DNA of 64,000 nucleotides, taken from the NCBI RefSeq assembly GCF_009796825.1, contig NZ_CP047030.1, positions 3,284,501 to 3,348,500 of the forward strand, written 5' to 3'. The position numbers and the translations under genes are program-made. Positions 8,698-16,494 of this stretch are shown one piece after another. The notes beneath the pieces are model-generated. The model ran no database searches. It was given only the letters and a program-made list of their open reading frames with translations, and was not told where the DNA came from. Positions within the stretch are counted from its first letter, which is position 1. Every line of letters starts with the position of its first letter. The DNA comes from Algibacter sp. L3A6. GTDB taxonomy: Bacteria; Bacteroidota; Bacteroidia; Flavobacteriales; Flavobacteriaceae.

Positions 8698-8825
8698 GGG
8701 CGTTCCTTTTTACAATACTACAAGGTTTTTAAGTAAACCTTGCAGCACCGTAAAAAGTCAGGCTTTCACTACTCGCTCCCTCCTAAGGTCGGGGAGCTCA
8801 AACAGGCCGTTCAATCCTTAACGCG
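8698..8825 (+). repeat. Dispersed structured repeat, copy A
   Basis: Starts GGGCGTT and ends TTAACGC; the outer stem is GCGTT (8700-8704) with AACGC (8820-8824). Hairpin 1 is CTTTTTAC (8706-8713) with GTAAAAAG (8750-8757), capped by a second hairpin CAAGGTTT (8721-8728) with AAACCTTG (8735-8742). Hairpin 2 is GCTCCC (8775-8780) with GGGAGC (8792-8797). The segment TCACTACTCGCTCC is shared with copy C. This copy lies inside the coiled-coil/AAA gene run. Confidence 0.8.
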
Positions 8826-8877
8826 GGATTATACCAAAGGCCAGTTTTTAAAACAGATGTTACTTTAAAATAGCCAA

Positions 8878-9345
8878 ATGAAATCATTACATATCATCAT
8901 TATTTTATCTGCTTTTATCACCTTAACATCTTTTAAAACTAAAGCTACTTTTCAATCTAACACAAATTATACAATAACAAGTATCAACCCAAATCAGGAT
9001 GATAAGGCTTTTATTGGTAAGTGGATTCAAAATAGTCATTCACCAGCCGCTAAAAAATATAGAGCTAGTTCTATTCTCGAAATTGATTTCAAAAAAGATT
9101 ATACCGCTCATTTTTTAATTTCCAAAGGCGATGAAATTAAAACTATTGTAGGGGCTTGGAGTACAAAAGAAACTGAGAGTTCCATAAAAATAATGGGGCT
9201 AAACGCTAATTTAGAAAACGGTGTTATTCTTGAATATATAGCAAATGGCAAAGATTTGAGCGTAATTCATTTATCCAAAGGTATCAGTGATGGAAAAATG
9301 TTATTAGAGTCAGGCGATGTCATTTTTGAAAAAACATCAAAATAA
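8878..9345 (+). CDS. Exported lipocalin-like small protein, function unknown
   Basis: 155 residues with an N-terminal signal peptide (hydrophobic 5-17, no lipobox Cys). The mature part begins a lipocalin-like pattern: FIGKWIQNS, alternating beta strands, then IVGAWSTKE. This GxW-strand-GxW layout is common in small flavobacterial envelope proteins whose ligands are unknown. It sits between the coiled-coil gene and the 354-residue gene and directly after repeat copy A, so it looks like a passenger that entered the run together with the repeat (inference). The start at 8878 is the only Met before the signal peptide. Confidence 0.7.
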   Translation: MKSLHIIIILSAFITLTSFKTKATFQSNTNYTITSINPNQDDKAFIGKWIQNSHSPAAKKYRASSILEIDFKKDYTAHFLISKGDEIKTIVGAWSTKETESSIKIMGLNANLENGVILEYIANGKDLSVIHLSKGISDGKMLLESGDVIFEKTSK

Positions 9346-9380
9346 ACAATCTGTAAAAGATTCATATTTAATTAAAATAA

Positions 9381-10445
9381 ATGTCAATAAACCAAATAGT
9401 TACACCATTAGACTCTGCCATTCTAGATTCCAAAGAGCAGTATGTCTTTTATCATAAAATGGTCGACTTTGTTTTTAAAGAACTTATAGTTGCCGTACAA
9501 AGGCAAAAACTTTGTAACGAGCAAGAAATACAGTTATTCAAGCAATATTCAGATTTACTATTATATTCCATCGAAGCCATGCGTATCAAATACATGTATG
9601 ATGATGAAGATAATATGAAGGTCGATTTAACCGAGTCTGGTTTTCCAAATTATTTAGAATTTAGGTACCTGTTTAACGATCTCGAATTGCGTCAAGAATA
9701 TCTAGAAAAGCTAACACCGATAGCAACTCTAAAAGAAGATTTTTTAAACACCTTAATGCACAAAAAACAACCAATTTCTAAACGAAAGTTGTTTCAAGCG
9801 GCATCTATTGTGTATTATTCTTCAGTAAAGAAAGAATATATTTTTAATCGTTTTGTACAAGGTAAAATATTGGGTGCACCGCAAAACTCGATAGCTGATT
9901 TACTAATAAGTTGGTCGTTTTTCGATGTATCCTTAAACAGACCATTTATCTGTTTTATGTATTTTAATTATGATGGCAGCCGAATAAACGATTATAAAGA
10001 TGAAATTTACGAGGTCTTAAAAACCACATCAGATCGTAAAATGTCGTTAGATACTATGGCGTATACCATAGATAGGAAATTACCAAAGGTATCACCAAAA
10101 CTTATAAAGCGTGTTGATTTAGGTCCAATACACAACGTATTTGCAAAAGATGAAAATTTAGTAACCCATACTATTTTAGAATCTATTGGTAAAAAGGAAA
10201 TTCCCTTAGAATCTTATGCCATTTCTTTAGAAATAGATGAAGTTGCATCTGGAAGTGAATTTAAAGAAGGTAGTTTTTTTAGCAAGCAAACCCTTCAAAA
10301 ATGGGATACGGTATTTAAACAAAAATACATTTTCGCACCACACCGAATTATTCAATTATTATACAATAAAACGCCAGAGTTATTAAATGGTTTAGCGAAA
10401 GCACCTTTTGAAGTCTCAAGTTTAAAAATAGATATTAAAAAATAA
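9381..10445 (+). CDS. Unrecognised 354-residue protein of the AAA ATPase cluster
   Basis: 354 residues, predicted soluble, mostly helical in the first 170 residues (FVFKELIVAVQRQK, LFKQYSDLLLYSIEAMRIKYMY) with a mixed alpha/beta second half. No signal peptide, membrane span or known catalytic motif is visible. A helical stretch SKRKLFQAASIVYYSSVKKEY and the patch SWSFFDVSLNRPFICFMYFNYDG may be family landmarks. It is separated from the AAA gene only by the four-helix-bundle insertion (10446-11008); without that insertion the two would be adjacent, so I infer it is a core partner of the ATPase. Confidence 0.8.
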   Translation: MSINQIVTPLDSAILDSKEQYVFYHKMVDFVFKELIVAVQRQKLCNEQEIQLFKQYSDLLLYSIEAMRIKYMYDDEDNMKVDLTESGFPNYLEFRYLFNDLELRQEYLEKLTPIATLKEDFLNTLMHKKQPISKRKLFQAASIVYYSSVKKEYIFNRFVQGKILGAPQNSIADLLISWSFFDVSLNRPFICFMYFNYDGSRINDYKDEIYEVLKTTSDRKMSLDTMAYTIDRKLPKVSPKLIKRVDLGPIHNVFAKDENLVTHTILESIGKKEIPLESYAISLEIDEVASGSEFKEGSFFSKQTLQKWDTVFKQKYIFAPHRIIQLLYNKTPELLNGLAKAPFEVSSLKIDIKK

Positions 10446-10454
10446 AAAAGTATA

Positions 10455-10481
10455 CAGTCGCAGTATTCAGTAGGCAGTCAT
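10455..10481. repeat. Heptad array, left flank (CAGTNNN)
   Basis: Four units with a 6-7 base period: CAGTCG, CAGTATT, CAGTAGG, CAGTCAT. It contains CGCAGTATTCAGT (10459-10471), the exact reverse complement of 10986-10998 on the other side of the four-helix-bundle gene. Confidence 0.8.
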
Positions 10482-10536
10482 AGCGTATTTGAATATGAAG
10501 GAGGAAAAAAGTATAAAGTAGAAGAATTGAAATAAA

Positions 10537-10895
10537 ATGAGTTTTAAAACATTATTGGCTTATCAAAAAGGATTCGATTTAGCGATGGAAATATTTCATC
10601 TCACTAAAAGCTTTCCTAATTCTGAGCAATATGTTTTAATTTCTCAAATAGTCAGATCAAGTCGATCGGTATGTTCAAATATTGCTGAGGGTTATAGAAA
10701 ACGCCAGTATGAAAACATTTTAAAAGTAAACTATCCGATGCGGATAGTGAAAATTCCGAAACACAATTATGGCTCGATTTTGCATTAGCTTGCGATTATA
10801 TTTCAAAAGAAAAAAGACAAGAATTACAATATAAAAGTGAAGAAATAGGGAAACTCATTAATTACATGATGAAAAACCCAGAAAAGTTTAACTAA
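10537..10895 (+). pseudogene. Four-helix-bundle protein (23S rRNA intervening-sequence type), frameshifted
   Basis: The frame from 10537 reads MSFKTLLAYQKGFDLAMEIF, LTKSFPNSEQYVLISQIVRS and SNIAEGYRKR, the hallmarks of the four-helix-bundle family first seen in 23S rRNA intervening sequences and related to the Avd accessory protein of diversity-generating retroelements. After RKRQYE the frame breaks at the AAAA run 10712-10715. With one more A it would continue HFKSKLSDADSENSETQLW, LDFALACDYISKEKR and end ...NPEKFN at the TAA 10893-10895, about 119 residues, the usual length. So it is either a decayed gene or carries a base-calling error. These pentamer-forming proteins bind nucleic acid; no function as free-standing genes is known. 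Confidence 0.85.
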
Positions 10896-10971
10896 AAAAA
10901 GCAGAGAATATTTAAAGAAAGATTAGATACCAATACGTTAATACAGAGAACTGTTTTAAGGAGTATTAGTG

Positions 10972-11006
10972 ACTGATTACTGAAAACTGAATACTGCGAA
11001 CTAAAA
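10972..11006. repeat. Heptad array, right flank (ACTGNNN)
   Basis: Five units with exact 7-base period: ACTGATT, ACTGAAA, ACTGAAT, ACTGCGA, ACTAAAA. It ends 2 bases before the AAA gene ATG and is inverted relative to 10455-10481. Confidence 0.82.
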
Positions 11007-11008
11007 AA

Positions 11009-12970
11009 ATGGAACACAACTCAACTTTCCCGATAAAACTTACCGAACTCGATATGCTTCGTGACGAGGCTTCATCATACTTAAAAAGTGTGCAATGGGA
11101 GCAAGGCTCAAGAGCGAAAAATAAAGATAAGGATGCTAAAGACGAATCTATTTTACTCTATTTATCTAGAGCAAATAGCGGTTCTTCGGTAGAGATTACC
11201 TCGGTTTCTAAAACGATTTTAGCCTTAAAAAAGCGATTATTACCCGATTCTGTAGCACTTCCTATTCATTTAAATCAAACTCTTTATGCTGTGCAAGAAG
11301 GGATTACTTTGGGTATTTGGATTAAGGATAGTTATTATGATGCTTCGGGATTATCTAGTTTAAACGAAAATAAATCGGCTTTAGATTCTAACGGAAAACG
11401 TGAGTTCGAAAGTAAAATGCATACCGCAACGGCATTCATGTTATTTTCAACTGCTTATAAAATCCTAAACGATTTAAAACCTTTTGCTTCAGACGATTTA
11501 TCGGTTATGAAACAGAAATTTGCTGGTATTCCAGAGGTTTCATTGTTATCACCTTTAAAAGGATTTGCTTGTAGTTTGTTTTATTTTGATAAATATCTTG
11601 GACATCCAGAAATTGTAAAGTCTGATAAAGATGTTATCGATTTTACTGTTGTGTATTTTGATGCTTTAATTGGCGAAATTCAACTTAGAAAAAGTAGTTT
11701 AGAGTATACAGAAACCATTGAAGATAGAACGTATAAACTAGAAAAATCGGAGTTTGCTATATCTGGCTGGAATAATGTGTTTTCGGGAACTGCCAAAAGT
11801 ATAGAATTCAACAAAATAAAATTTGAACAAATTGTAGGTAATCGAGATGCGAAACACTTTGCGCGTCGTTTAACAGAGCGTATGCTGAGTTACGATTTTA
11901 CCGCAAAAAAGAATCCGTTTCAGGAACTTGGTGGGTTTATGCCGGTTTTTATGGGCTACGGAATTCCTGGTACAGGAAAAAGTATGCTTATTGCAGCTAT
12001 TGCAACTCGACTAAAAGAGCATTGTGATAATTTAGAAATCCCGTTTTTGTTTCATCCTATGCCAGATACTTTAATTTCCACTTTTCAAGGTGGATCGGCA
12101 GAAAAAATGGTAGAATGGATGAAACCGATGCAAGATCCTGCAAAATTGATTTTTGCACCTATTGATGATGCCGAAAACAATTTACAAGAGCGTACAGCTC
12201 AAGGTGTATCTGCAGGTGTAAAAGAAGTTATTGGCGTGTTTTTACGCTATACAGAAGGCGCTTATGCGGTAAATTACGGTAACAGTTCTATTGGTTTGTT
12301 TACCAATTTACCCGAAATGTTAGATAAGGCCGTGATTTCTCGTGTACAAGGTCGTTTTAAAATTGATGGGGCCCGAACGGAACACGATTTTTTAGATCAA
12401 GATTACATTTGGTGGAATAAACTAAACCAATCTTTACCCGATTTTGTAAATATGGAAAACCCTGAAAGTTATAAGTATTTAAGCGATCAAGGGCTTTCTA
12501 AAAATATGGGTGAAATATTAAACACATCTAGTAAACCTAGTGAAGCTAGAGTGCATGCTATTTGCGATAAGGTGGAAGCTAAATTTAAAAGTAACGAGCA
12601 TTTGTTTTATGCCAATTTGTATCAAGAAATGCAAAAGGCTTTCCCGTTCTTTTCATCTCGTGATGTTAGAAATATTCAGTCTGCTATTTCTTTACGTCTT
12701 ACCGATTTTGATTTAGAAGAAAGCTGGTTTGAAAACCCTGAAACTTATTTCAAACAAGATTACAACACCAAGTTTAATATGCTTCAGGAAGTTATGAAAG
12801 GGAATATGAAAGGTTTAGATTTTTCTGAAATTAGACGTCAGGAAGTGGTACGCTATTTAGATAACGTTGCCACTATTGCCGATACCGATTTTAAACGCAA
12901 AGTAGACGCTAGAGTAAACCAAATAAATATAGAAACCGCAGCAAGAAAAACCTTCGAGAATGGCATCTAA
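11009..12970 (+). CDS. AAA-family ATPase with large unknown N-terminal domain
   Basis: 653 residues. Residues 1-290 form a domain I do not recognise. The AAA core follows: Walker A GYGIPGTGKS (316-325; Lys324), Walker B-like LIFAPIDDAENN (Asp386-Asp387, where most AAA proteins have Asp-Glu), then sensor 1 and the arginine-finger region FTNLPEMLDKAVISR (about 430-445). A helical lid and an extra C-terminal region (about 480-653) follow. AAA proteins remodel protein complexes; the target here is unknown. Its stop overlaps the NUDIX start by 11 bases, which shows tight coupling. With the coiled-coil protein and three downstream proteins (two membrane-bound), a membrane-associated remodelling machine is plausible (inference). 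Confidence 0.88.
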   Translation: MEHNSTFPIKLTELDMLRDEASSYLKSVQWEQGSRAKNKDKDAKDESILLYLSRANSGSSVEITSVSKTILALKKRLLPDSVALPIHLNQTLYAVQEGITLGIWIKDSYYDASGLSSLNENKSALDSNGKREFESKMHTATAFMLFSTAYKILNDLKPFASDDLSVMKQKFAGIPEVSLLSPLKGFACSLFYFDKYLGHPEIVKSDKDVIDFTVVYFDALIGEIQLRKSSLEYTETIEDRTYKLEKSEFAISGWNNVFSGTAKSIEFNKIKFEQIVGNRDAKHFARRLTERMLSYDFTAKKNPFQELGGFMPVFMGYGIPGTGKSMLIAAIATRLKEHCDNLEIPFLFHPMPDTLISTFQGGSAEKMVEWMKPMQDPAKLIFAPIDDAENNLQERTAQGVSAGVKEVIGVFLRYTEGAYAVNYGNSSIGLFTNLPEMLDKAVISRVQGRFKIDGARTEHDFLDQDYIWWNKLNQSLPDFVNMENPESYKYLSDQGLSKNMGEILNTSSKPSEARVHAICDKVEAKFKSNEHLFYANLYQEMQKAFPFFSSRDVRNIQSAISLRLTDFDLEESWFENPETYFKQDYNTKFNMLQEVMKGNMKGLDFSEIRRQEVVRYLDNVATIADTDFKRKVDARVNQINIETAARKTFENGI

Positions 12971-13547
12971 AAGATTAAAAAATATAAAAAGCACGTTGCT
13001 TTCTGATAATTATTACATCCTTAAAAAATTAAGTTTCGATTATTTAATGACTAACGGTACTTGGGTTAACCAAATGCGCGAAGTTTACGATAGAGGAGAC
13101 GGGGCGGGAATTTTACTTTACAATACCGAAAAACAGACGGTTATTTTAACCAAACAGTTCCGAATGCCTACGTATCAAAATGATAATAAGGACGGTTTTT
13201 TGGTAGAAATTACTGCTGGGATGTTGGATAAAGATAACCCGGAAGACTGTATTATTAGAGAAACCGAAGAGGAAGTGGGTTACCGTATAAATAAAGTAAC
13301 CAAAGTTTATGAAGCGTATACATCGCCTGGTGTAATGACCGAGAAAATGCATTTTTTTATCGCGGAGTATACCGATGATATGAAGGTGAGCGAAGGCGGC
13401 GGTGTAGAAACTGAAACTGAAGATATTGAAGTGCTAGAATTACCCATTAAAGAAGCGATAGAGATGCTTAATAACGGTGAAATTCAGGATATGCGGACTA
13501 TTGTTTTGTTGCAGTATGCTATTATTAATGGATTGGGTAAAAGGTAA
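12960..13547 (+). CDS. NUDIX hydrolase, NudK/ADP-ribose pyrophosphatase-like
   Basis: 195 residues. The Nudix box is readable as AGMLDKDNPEDCIIRETEEE followed by VGY (about 87-109); the catalytic RExxEExG part is intact while the stretch before it differs slightly in length from the consensus. The N-terminal GDGAGILLYN and ILTKQFRMPTY plus the later YTSPGVMTEKMHFFIAEY match the NudK branch, which hydrolyses GDP-mannose or ADP-sugars. The ATG lies inside the end of the AAA gene (11-base overlap), so its translation depends on the ATPase gene. A link to a nucleotide-derived ligand of the cluster is inference. Confidence 0.92.
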   Translation: MASKRLKNIKSTLLSDNYYILKKLSFDYLMTNGTWVNQMREVYDRGDGAGILLYNTEKQTVILTKQFRMPTYQNDNKDGFLVEITAGMLDKDNPEDCIIRETEEEVGYRINKVTKVYEAYTSPGVMTEKMHFFIAEYTDDMKVSEGGGVETETEDIEVLELPIKEAIEMLNNGEIQDMRTIVLLQYAIINGLGKR

Positions 13548-13590
13548 AAAAAACTTGACTATTATTAAATTTAAGCCCAAGAAAAAAAAT

Positions 13591-14052
13591 ATGAAAACAA
13601 ATACATTATTATTTACAGCATTAATTTCAATTTTAACTTTTAGTTCATGCAACGATGACGAAGACTCATCAACCGATCCTGATTTTTCTAATTTAATAGT
13701 TGGAATATGGGAAATCGATAAGCAATTATTAAATGACAATAATCTAGGTTTTGAAGATGAGTGTCAGGATATTGAGACAACTGAATTTAAAATGGATGGT
13801 ACTTTTTATATAACAGAATTGGATCCAGTAGGAGAAGATTGTGTGGAGGCTAACCCATCTCTAGGAAATTGGACTATTCAGAATTCAACAATTACAATGA
13901 ACTACTCTCAAGTTGGAGATTTAACTGTAGACGAAACTTATATTTTTGAGATTTTAGAATTGTCGGATTCTAATTTAAAAATAAAAACTGATTCAGTTGA
14001 TATCGACGGCGATGGAGAAGCGGATGATTTTGAATTACAATATGTAAAATAA
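13591..14052 (+). CDS. Lipocalin-like lipoprotein
   Basis: 153 residues with a lipoprotein signal peptide: ILTFSSC places the lipid-modified Cys at about residue 18, followed by an acidic, flexible NDDEDSSTDPD linker. The mature part has the pattern LIVGIWEIDKQLL ... LGNWTIQNSTITMNYS of small lipocalin-like proteins. Near the end is DIDGDGEADDFELQ, an acidic calcium-loop-like stretch. The frame is open further upstream into the NUDIX gene, but the start at 13591 is chosen because it alone yields a proper signal peptide. Like the 8878 gene, it appears to be a passenger in the AAA cluster. Confidence 0.78.
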   Translation: MKTNTLLFTALISILTFSSCNDDEDSSTDPDFSNLIVGIWEIDKQLLNDNNLGFEDECQDIETTEFKMDGTFYITELDPVGEDCVEANPSLGNWTIQNSTITMNYSQVGDLTVDETYIFEILELSDSNLKIKTDSVDIDGDGEADDFELQYVK

Positions 14053-14139
14053 AATATTCCAAAATTTATTAATATTTCGGAACCTCAAATCAAAGTATAC
14101 CATGAGTAACAATAAGCTCAAAGTATTAAAGAAATAAAC

Positions 14140-15375
14140 ATGCAAAAATTACTAGAAGCGAATTTATACCGAAGCGAACTCATTTCAGTGAGCGGGAAAC
14201 TCGTCGAGCGTTACAATAAATGTTTGGTAAAGCTTGGTTTTTCGGAAACAAAATTAAAGTCTTTTCAAATTGATGGTATTGGTTGGAGCCCACAAGTAGC
14301 AGAAGAAAAGGGGGAAATAAATTACCTGAATAACGGTGAGGCAAATCCGCATGGTATTATAATTTCGCCTTTACAAAAAGGGAAACCGGTGTATTTACCG
14401 TTTCATACATTCGACAGAGAACTCATGAAATTTGTATTTAAAATTCATGGTGATAAAATTAAAGATATCACAAGAGATTGTGCGATTTGTTTAGATTTCG
14501 ATCAAGGTATTGATGCGTTTTACGAGCCTTTAGATGTTTTAAAGTACAAAACGATAAACATCCATTTTCATTTAATTAACGATTTGCTTAACGTTCAAAA
14601 ACAACAATGCGAACTGGTTGAAACCTTTAATAGAGATCAGAATTTTATAGACGAAAATATTCAGGCTGCTTTATTACAATCTGCTAAAAAACATGGTGAT
14701 TTACGCGAGCGCGATTTAGACTTGCACGAACTTCAATACACCACGAGTTCGTTCTACACACGTGCTTTTGGTGGAGTTTATGTATTGCGCGATTTTATTA
14801 CGCCTATTGTTGTTTTTGAAGATGAAACTTGGCATAAGGAAGCTATAAAAGATACTAATTACGATGTTTTAATATTTCATATTTCGCAGCCCGAACTTAT
14901 GGTTAAGCTTCGTGATCATGTTATTATAGAATGCGATTTGGAAGAGGTTGTAAAAGACAAACGTTACGAACGCGTTAAAAAATACGAGATGGCATCGTAT
15001 TTAAAAGATACACAACACCCTATAAAGGACATTTTAAACGACCCGATTTTATATAAAAGTTATTTAAATAAACTCGACATTAAAGCTCGTAAAAAAGTAA
15101 TGAGTGTAGAGCGTTATTTAGAAAAGCTGGAAACGAGTAATCAATATAAAATTTCCGATATTGTAGATTCTAAAATGTACGAAGCACTGCACCAACCACA
15201 TTCGTCTTTATCTGCCAAACATCAAGATTTAATTTGGATGCTTTTGGTAAATATTTCGCCCAGAGATGTATTGTTTATGTATTGGTTCGATAAAGAAGCA
15301 TTTTACAGTAGTTTTGAAACTTGGGATGAATCCTTAAAAGATTGGGCTATAGAAACTATTAGTAACAATATTTAA
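14140..15375 (+). CDS. Unrecognised 411-residue protein of the AAA ATPase cluster
   Basis: 411 residues, predicted soluble, no signal peptide. Features visible: an N-terminal helical segment (LLEANLYRSELISVSGKLVE), a beta-rich middle with GIGWSPQVAEE and PHGIIISPLQKGKPVYLPF, and a helical C-terminal half with IKDILNDPILYKSYLNKLDI. From memory it may match a Pfam domain of unknown function (DUF6638), unverified. No catalytic motif is apparent. It lies downstream of the AAA-NUDIX pair on the same strand with 87 bases after the lipoprotein, so it is probably a core member of the cluster. The 11-codon ORF at 14102-14137 just before it is too short to call. Confidence 0.82.
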   Translation: MQKLLEANLYRSELISVSGKLVERYNKCLVKLGFSETKLKSFQIDGIGWSPQVAEEKGEINYLNNGEANPHGIIISPLQKGKPVYLPFHTFDRELMKFVFKIHGDKIKDITRDCAICLDFDQGIDAFYEPLDVLKYKTINIHFHLINDLLNVQKQQCELVETFNRDQNFIDENIQAALLQSAKKHGDLRERDLDLHELQYTTSSFYTRAFGGVYVLRDFITPIVVFEDETWHKEAIKDTNYDVLIFHISQPELMVKLRDHVIIECDLEEVVKDKRYERVKKYEMASYLKDTQHPIKDILNDPILYKSYLNKLDIKARKKVMSVERYLEKLETSNQYKISDIVDSKMYEALHQPHSSLSAKHQDLIWMLLVNISPRDVLFMYWFDKEAFYSSFETWDESLKDWAIETISNNI

Positions 15376-15457
15376 AACAAATAGACTAACACTATAAATA
15401 AGCTTGTTCTTTTTCCGCGAAAGCGATATAAAATAGCATAAAAACAAACAAAAAATC

Positions 15458-15973
15458 ATGACATTAGAACTTATAATCTTTATTGCAGCTATCCTTTTCG
15501 GAATTTTTATTTATTGGAGAGAATCTAGAAATAATGGATTTTATCGTTTTTTTAATAAGGTAATAAACTCTAAAGCCTTACAAATGAAACCTGAGGATAA
15601 AACGGGTTTTGTGTACAAGCAATCTTTTTTATTACGTTTGGTTTTTGTCGGTTTTCTGTTTTTAATAGGTATTGTAATTGTTCGTTTTTTAATTCCGATA
15701 GATGTAGCTACAATTTCTATATTTGCCTCTATGATAGTAGGTACTATAATTGGGACTTATTTGGCTAATTTCATTTTTAAATCTAGTGAAGTTATTGAAG
15801 AGCAAACGGATTCGCTTGAAGATATTATGCAAGATACTATTGAAAAAGGAAAGGATTTTATTGAAGATTTAACGAATAAAGATGATCTTGAAATAGAAGC
15901 TATTAAGCAAGAGCAGCCAAAAGTTGAAGAAAAAAGTGCACGTGAGAGGTTGAAAGATAAAGGACTGTTGTAG
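15458..15973 (+). CDS. Membrane protein of the AAA ATPase cluster
   Basis: 171 residues. Hydrophobic spans at about 4-20, 65-83 and 86-108 are followed by an acidic, probably cytoplasmic or periplasmic helical tail (SLEDIMQDTIEKGKDFIEDL) that ends in a basic SARERLKDKGLL. No family recognised. It is the first of three closely spaced genes (50 and 57 bases apart) ending the run. The acidic coiled tail could dock the coiled-coil or ATPase proteins to the membrane, which is inference from shape alone. Confidence 0.78.
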   Translation: MTLELIIFIAAILFGIFIYWRESRNNGFYRFFNKVINSKALQMKPEDKTGFVYKQSFLLRLVFVGFLFLIGIVIVRFLIPIDVATISIFASMIVGTIIGTYLANFIFKSSEVIEEQTDSLEDIMQDTIEKGKDFIEDLTNKDDLEIEAIKQEQPKVEEKSARERLKDKGLL

Positions 15974-16023
15974 TATTTTTTGTTTTGAAAAACGAAACTT
16001 ATATTATTTAAATAAAAGGAATT

Positions 16024-16437
16024 GTGATTAACGAGAAAGATACATTACTTAGAGAAATTCAACGTCTAACATTGCTCTTAAAAACATTAATTAGTAAAGT
16101 TGTAGACATTGAACCTAACGACATTGATGTTGCTGTTGAGGAGACTGATACGGTTTTAGAAAGTACTTTTGATTTATCTTTAAATGCTATTTCTATAATG
16201 TCTAATGATGATTTTAAAAGCGTAATTAAAGATCTAAATGAGGAACACGTTGAAAGATTAACAGAGCTTATTTTTGAAGTTTTGAAAAAGGCAAAGCAAA
16301 CGGATAAAACAACTGGTTTTAACACCATAGAATTGATTAAAAAAAATATACTTTTGATTAACTTTTTAGATGAAAACTCCGATACGTTTTCAATGGAGAG
16401 AATGGCAATGAAAAACGTATTACAGCAAGGTTTATAA
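16024..16437 (+). CDS. Small helical soluble protein of the AAA ATPase cluster
   Basis: 137 residues, GTG start preceded by AAAAGGAA at 16014-16021, which resembles a ribosome binding site. Predicted all-helical: LLREIQRLTLLLKTLISKVVD, then an acidic link, then SDDFKSVIKDLN-type helices (NDDFKSVIKDLNEEHVERL) and IELIKKNILLINFLDENS. No membrane span, signal or catalytic motif; no family recognised. Sandwiched between two membrane proteins of the run, it is probably an adaptor subunit (inference). Confidence 0.75.
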   Translation: MINEKDTLLREIQRLTLLLKTLISKVVDIEPNDIDVAVEETDTVLESTFDLSLNAISIMSNDDFKSVIKDLNEEHVERLTELIFEVLKKAKQTDKTTGFNTIELIKKNILLINFLDENSDTFSMERMAMKNVLQQGL

Positions 16438-16494
16438 TGGTTTCGCGCTAAGTGTAAACCAAAACAAAAAGAATAAAAATTTTACAATATAGAA

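Larger units (their letters stand above)
10455..11006 (+). mobile_element. Candidate insertion: four-helix-bundle gene bounded by inverted heptad arrays
   Basis: The 552-base segment runs from the left CAGTNNN array to the right ACTGNNN array and fills the whole gap between the 354-residue gene stop (10445) and the AAA start (11009). The arrays share a perfect 13-base inverted repeat. No transposase, integrase or target duplication is visible, so mobility is inferred from the symmetry, the foreign-looking cargo and a similar but gene-free array at 41431-41538. Confidence 0.5.

Noticed and set aside
13477..13590. Upstream extension of the 13591 lipoprotein
   Set aside because: It overlaps the NUDIX gene and would bury the lipoprotein signal peptide.
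14102..14137. Eleven-codon frame MSNNKLKVLKK before the 14140 gene
   Set aside because: Too short to support; could be a leader peptide but nothing else indicates it.
15408..15430. Motif TTCCGCGAAAGCG before the 15458 gene
   Set aside because: Resembles the TTTCGCGAAAGCG word I recall as common in some flavobacterial genomes, but a single imperfect copy here supports nothing.
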